64,000 nucleotides of DNA, from positions 372,001 to 436,000 of the forward strand of contig NZ_VWWP01000003.1 of assembly GCF_011752975.1 (NCBI RefSeq), written 5' to 3'. The notes under the pieces are model-generated. The model made no database searches. It was given only the letters and a program-made list of their open reading frames with translations, and had not been told where the DNA came from. This DNA comes from Chryseobacterium sp. Tr-659 (GTDB lineage: Bacteria; Bacteroidota; Bacteroidia; Flavobacteriales; Weeksellaceae). This document shows, one piece after another, positions 61,780-64,000 of this stretch (within the stretch, counting starts at the first letter, position 1; each line of letters begins with the position of its first letter). A program made the translations under genes and the position numbers.

Positions 61780-63858
61780 ATGTTTTTAAAAAAAATAAAA
61801 CCGTTCCTATATTTAGGAGTTTTTTATCTTATTATTTCATTGATAATAAGAACAGTATTCTTTTTCCATCCCATTACTACCGCTAGTTTTGGTTTTTTTG
61901 AAGTTGTAAAAGTCCTGATGATAGGTCTCGTGAATGACGTTTTCGTCTTCATATTGGCCAGTTCTATTCTCGCTCTTTACTTCCTCTTTCTATCCAATTC
62001 CAAGTATAAAAAACCTTACGGTTACATTATTTTAGGGGCTTTGGTGCTGTTCTTCCTTTATATCTGGCTTATTCCCAACAATATTTTCAAGCAATATGGT
62101 GGTTCTATAATGGAAATTGCACTTGTCTTTGTGGGAATAAAGACTCTTTTCTTCGGGTTGATGCTTTTTCTTCCCACTCAAAGAATCAGAATCCGAAATG
62201 TCTTGTATTTTATCACTTTATTGTTGTATGTTCTTTTAATCATTTTCAATGGAGTAAGTGAGTATTTCTTTTACAATGAATTCGGGGTTCGTTATAATTT
62301 TATTGCAGTAGATTACCTGATCTATACTAATGAGGTAATTGGAAACATCATGGAAAGTTATCCTGTTGTCCCATTATTTTCCGCAATATTGATTGTTACA
62401 TTAACCATTACATGGTTCATTTATAAAAAAACAAAAGACGAATTGCTTGAACTGCCGGATTTCAAACAGAAAATGGTATTACTAGGCTCATTTATTGTTC
62501 TTTGTGCACTCAGTGTACTGGCGATACCATCACTCATGCAGATCAAATCCGATAATGTCTTTGCTGATGAAATTGAAGCCAACGGAATTCCTAAGTTCTA
62601 CTGGGCATTTACCCACAATGAACTGGATTATTTCCAGTTTTATTCACAGCTTGACCAACAACAGGCCGAAAAGAATTTTTTAAGCCAGTATCCACAGCAT
62701 ACTTTATCCAGAAACATTATAGCAGAGCAGCCTGAAACAAAGAAAAATGTAGTTCTGATTTCTATTGAAAGTCTTTCCGCAGACTTTATGGAGCACTACG
62801 GAAATACACAAAAAATCACTCCTTTCCTGGACAGCCTTGCAGAAAAATCTCTGATGTTCACCAATCTTTATGCAACCGGAAACAGAACTGTACGCGGCTT
62901 GGAAGCTTTAACGTTGTGTATTCCTCCTACTGCAGGAGAAAGTATCATCAAGAGAAATGATAACAAAAACAAATTCACAACCGGAAGTGTTTTCAAATCT
63001 AAAGGATATGATGTTAAGTTTCTATATGGCGGCTACAGCTATTTTGACAATATGCAGGATTTCTTTGGCGGAAATGGTTACGGTATTGTAGACAGAAATA
63101 ACTTTAAACCCGAGGAAATCACTTTTGCCAATGTTTGGGGTGTTGCTGATGAGGATATGGCCAGAAAAGCGATCAAGGTTATGAATAGTGAAGCAAAATC
63201 AGGAAAACCGTTTTTCAACCACTGGATGACAGTTTCCAACCACAGACCGTTTACCTATCCTGATGGAAGAATTGATATCCCCGGAACTGCAAAATCCCGT
63301 GAAGGAGGAGTAAAATATACGGATTACTCCCTTAGATTATTCTTCGAAATGGCTAAAAAACAGGATTGGTATAAAAACACTGTCTTTGTAATTATTGCAG
63401 ATCACTGTGCTTCCAGTGCCGGAAAAACAGAGCTTCCGATGGATAAATACAGAATTCCGGCGATGATATTCTCAGAAGGATTTATTCAGCCTCAGAAATT
63501 TGACAGCCTGATGTCACAGATTGATGTGATGCCAACGCTTTTCGGATTATTGAATTTCAGCTATCAGTCTAAGTTCTTAGGGCAGGATGTTTTCAAAACT
63601 GAATTCCAGCCTAAAGCGTATATCGCAACCTATCAGGATCTTGGTTTCGTGAAAGACGGAAAGCTGACGATTATCTCCCCTGTGAAAAAAGTAAAGCAAT
63701 ATTCTCTGGAATTGGAAGAAAGCAACCTTGCTCCTGAGTTTAAACTTTATTATGACGAAACATTATTAAAAAACAATAACCAGAACCTGGTAAATGATGC
63801 CATATCAGCATACCAGTCAACATCTTACTGGCTGAAAACAAAACAACTTAACAGATAA
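61780..63858 (+). CDS. LtaS-type sulfatase-fold membrane enzyme
   Basis: The 692-residue protein starts at ATG 61780. Five N-terminal membrane helices (about 8-235) precede a periplasmic alkaline-phosphatase/sulfatase-fold domain. Its nucleophile Thr is in GNRTVRGLEAL, and metal ligands are likely in SIESLSADFMEHY, the His-rich HWMTVSNHRPF and IIADHC. In Gram-positives LtaS polymerises glycerol phosphate; in Gram-negatives relatives add phosphoglycerol or phosphoethanolamine to glycans or lipid A. The donor and acceptor here are unknown. Monocistronic. Confidence 0.88.
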   Translation: MFLKKIKPFLYLGVFYLIISLIIRTVFFFHPITTASFGFFEVVKVLMIGLVNDVFVFILASSILALYFLFLSNSKYKKPYGYIILGALVLFFLYIWLIPNNIFKQYGGSIMEIALVFVGIKTLFFGLMLFLPTQRIRIRNVLYFITLLLYVLLIIFNGVSEYFFYNEFGVRYNFIAVDYLIYTNEVIGNIMESYPVVPLFSAILIVTLTITWFIYKKTKDELLELPDFKQKMVLLGSFIVLCALSVLAIPSLMQIKSDNVFADEIEANGIPKFYWAFTHNELDYFQFYSQLDQQQAEKNFLSQYPQHTLSRNIIAEQPETKKNVVLISIESLSADFMEHYGNTQKITPFLDSLAEKSLMFTNLYATGNRTVRGLEALTLCIPPTAGESIIKRNDNKNKFTTGSVFKSKGYDVKFLYGGYSYFDNMQDFFGGNGYGIVDRNNFKPEEITFANVWGVADEDMARKAIKVMNSEAKSGKPFFNHWMTVSNHRPFTYPDGRIDIPGTAKSREGGVKYTDYSLRLFFEMAKKQDWYKNTVFVIIADHCASSAGKTELPMDKYRIPAMIFSEGFIQPQKFDSLMSQIDVMPTLFGLLNFSYQSKFLGQDVFKTEFQPKAYIATYQDLGFVKDGKLTIISPVKKVKQYSLELEESNLAPEFKLYYDETLLKNNNQNLVNDAISAYQSTSYWLKTKQLNR

Positions 63859-63935
63859 GATTTAAATATTTTACCCTTAAAATTTATATAGATTTTTCAC
63901 TTAAAATATTTAAATTAACAAATAAATTTATTAGT

Positions 63936-64000
63936 ATGAAATGGACAGACGACAGAGGCGGAAACGTTGATGACCGCCGTGGTTCCGGTGGAGGCAGTGG
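63936..64000 (+). CDS. 5' end of a YpfJ-type zinc metallopeptidase gene
   Basis: The first 21 codons (MKWTDDRGGNVDDRRGSGGG) match the opening of the putative neutral zinc metallopeptidase family (YpfJ/KPN_02809), which begins MRWxxxxxSxNVEDRRG and has a Gly-rich stretch before a membrane helix. The HEXXH region would lie beyond the window. The gene is truncated only by the window edge. Confidence 0.75.
   Translation, partial: MKWTDDRGGNVDDRRGSGGGS

Overview
The window looks like chromosome of a Chryseobacterium-like member of the Flavobacteriia (Weeksellaceae). The evidence is AT-rich DNA with start codons that lack Shine-Dalgarno sequences, many TAnnTTTG (-7) promoter boxes just upstream of genes, a type IX secretion (T9SS) C-terminal sorting domain, a GldH lipoprotein, a GLPGLI-family protein, a type III glutamine synthetase, and a complete six-gene alternative complex III. 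Genus is inferred from gene content only. No rRNA, tRNA, CRISPR array, insertion sequence, integrase or phage structural module (capsid, terminase, sheath) was found.

Layout. 1-8.5 kb is an accessory block. A broken acidic gene end is followed by a large inverted repeat, then two proteins sharing a near-identical 36-residue N-terminal module but ending in an LRR fold or a phage tail-fibre-like fold, then a 1239-residue protein of unknown function and a terminator, then a LysM protein coupled to a lipoprotein and a four-helix membrane protein. 8.6-20.7 kb holds mostly chromosomal genes: a WYL regulator, a tandem pair of TonB-C-like secreted proteins, tadA, an acetyltransferase, coaX, an M1 peptidase, a DinB-like protein, a nucleoside-phosphorylase-like protein, glnN and an NlpC/P60 lipoprotein. 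20.8-27.2 kb (minus strand) has a Qnr-like pentapeptide protein and the cell-shape operon mreB-mreC-mreD-pbp2-rodA.

27.5-31.6 kb is hemA-hemC-hemD-hemE, the middle of haem synthesis, ended by a strong terminator. It is followed by an isolated 41-residue double-glycine-leader peptide gene (31705-31830). 31.9-38 kb (minus strand) holds sufS, rplY and prs, and a lipase-like lipoprotein paired with a FadL-type outer-membrane transporter. 38.4-47.1 kb holds ricT-gldH-pbp1A, selO, a T9SS cargo protein and a polytopic membrane protein. 47.1-56.3 kb has a SPOR-like protein and actABCDEF (quinol oxidation in respiration). 56.4-64 kb holds two small secreted proteins, a lipoprotein, apt, a membrane-anchored TPR-like protein, ribH, an LtaS-type sulfatase-fold membrane enzyme and the first 65 bases of a YpfJ-type metalloprotease gene.

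The most promising undescribed material is the 345-8507 block (particle- or toxin-like proteins without signal peptides, with possible immunity genes) and the orphan GG-leader peptide. Several intergenic palindromes also look like members of dispersed repeat families. Start codons were moved from the longest reading frame wherever the TAnnTTTG box overlaps an upstream TTG or GTG.
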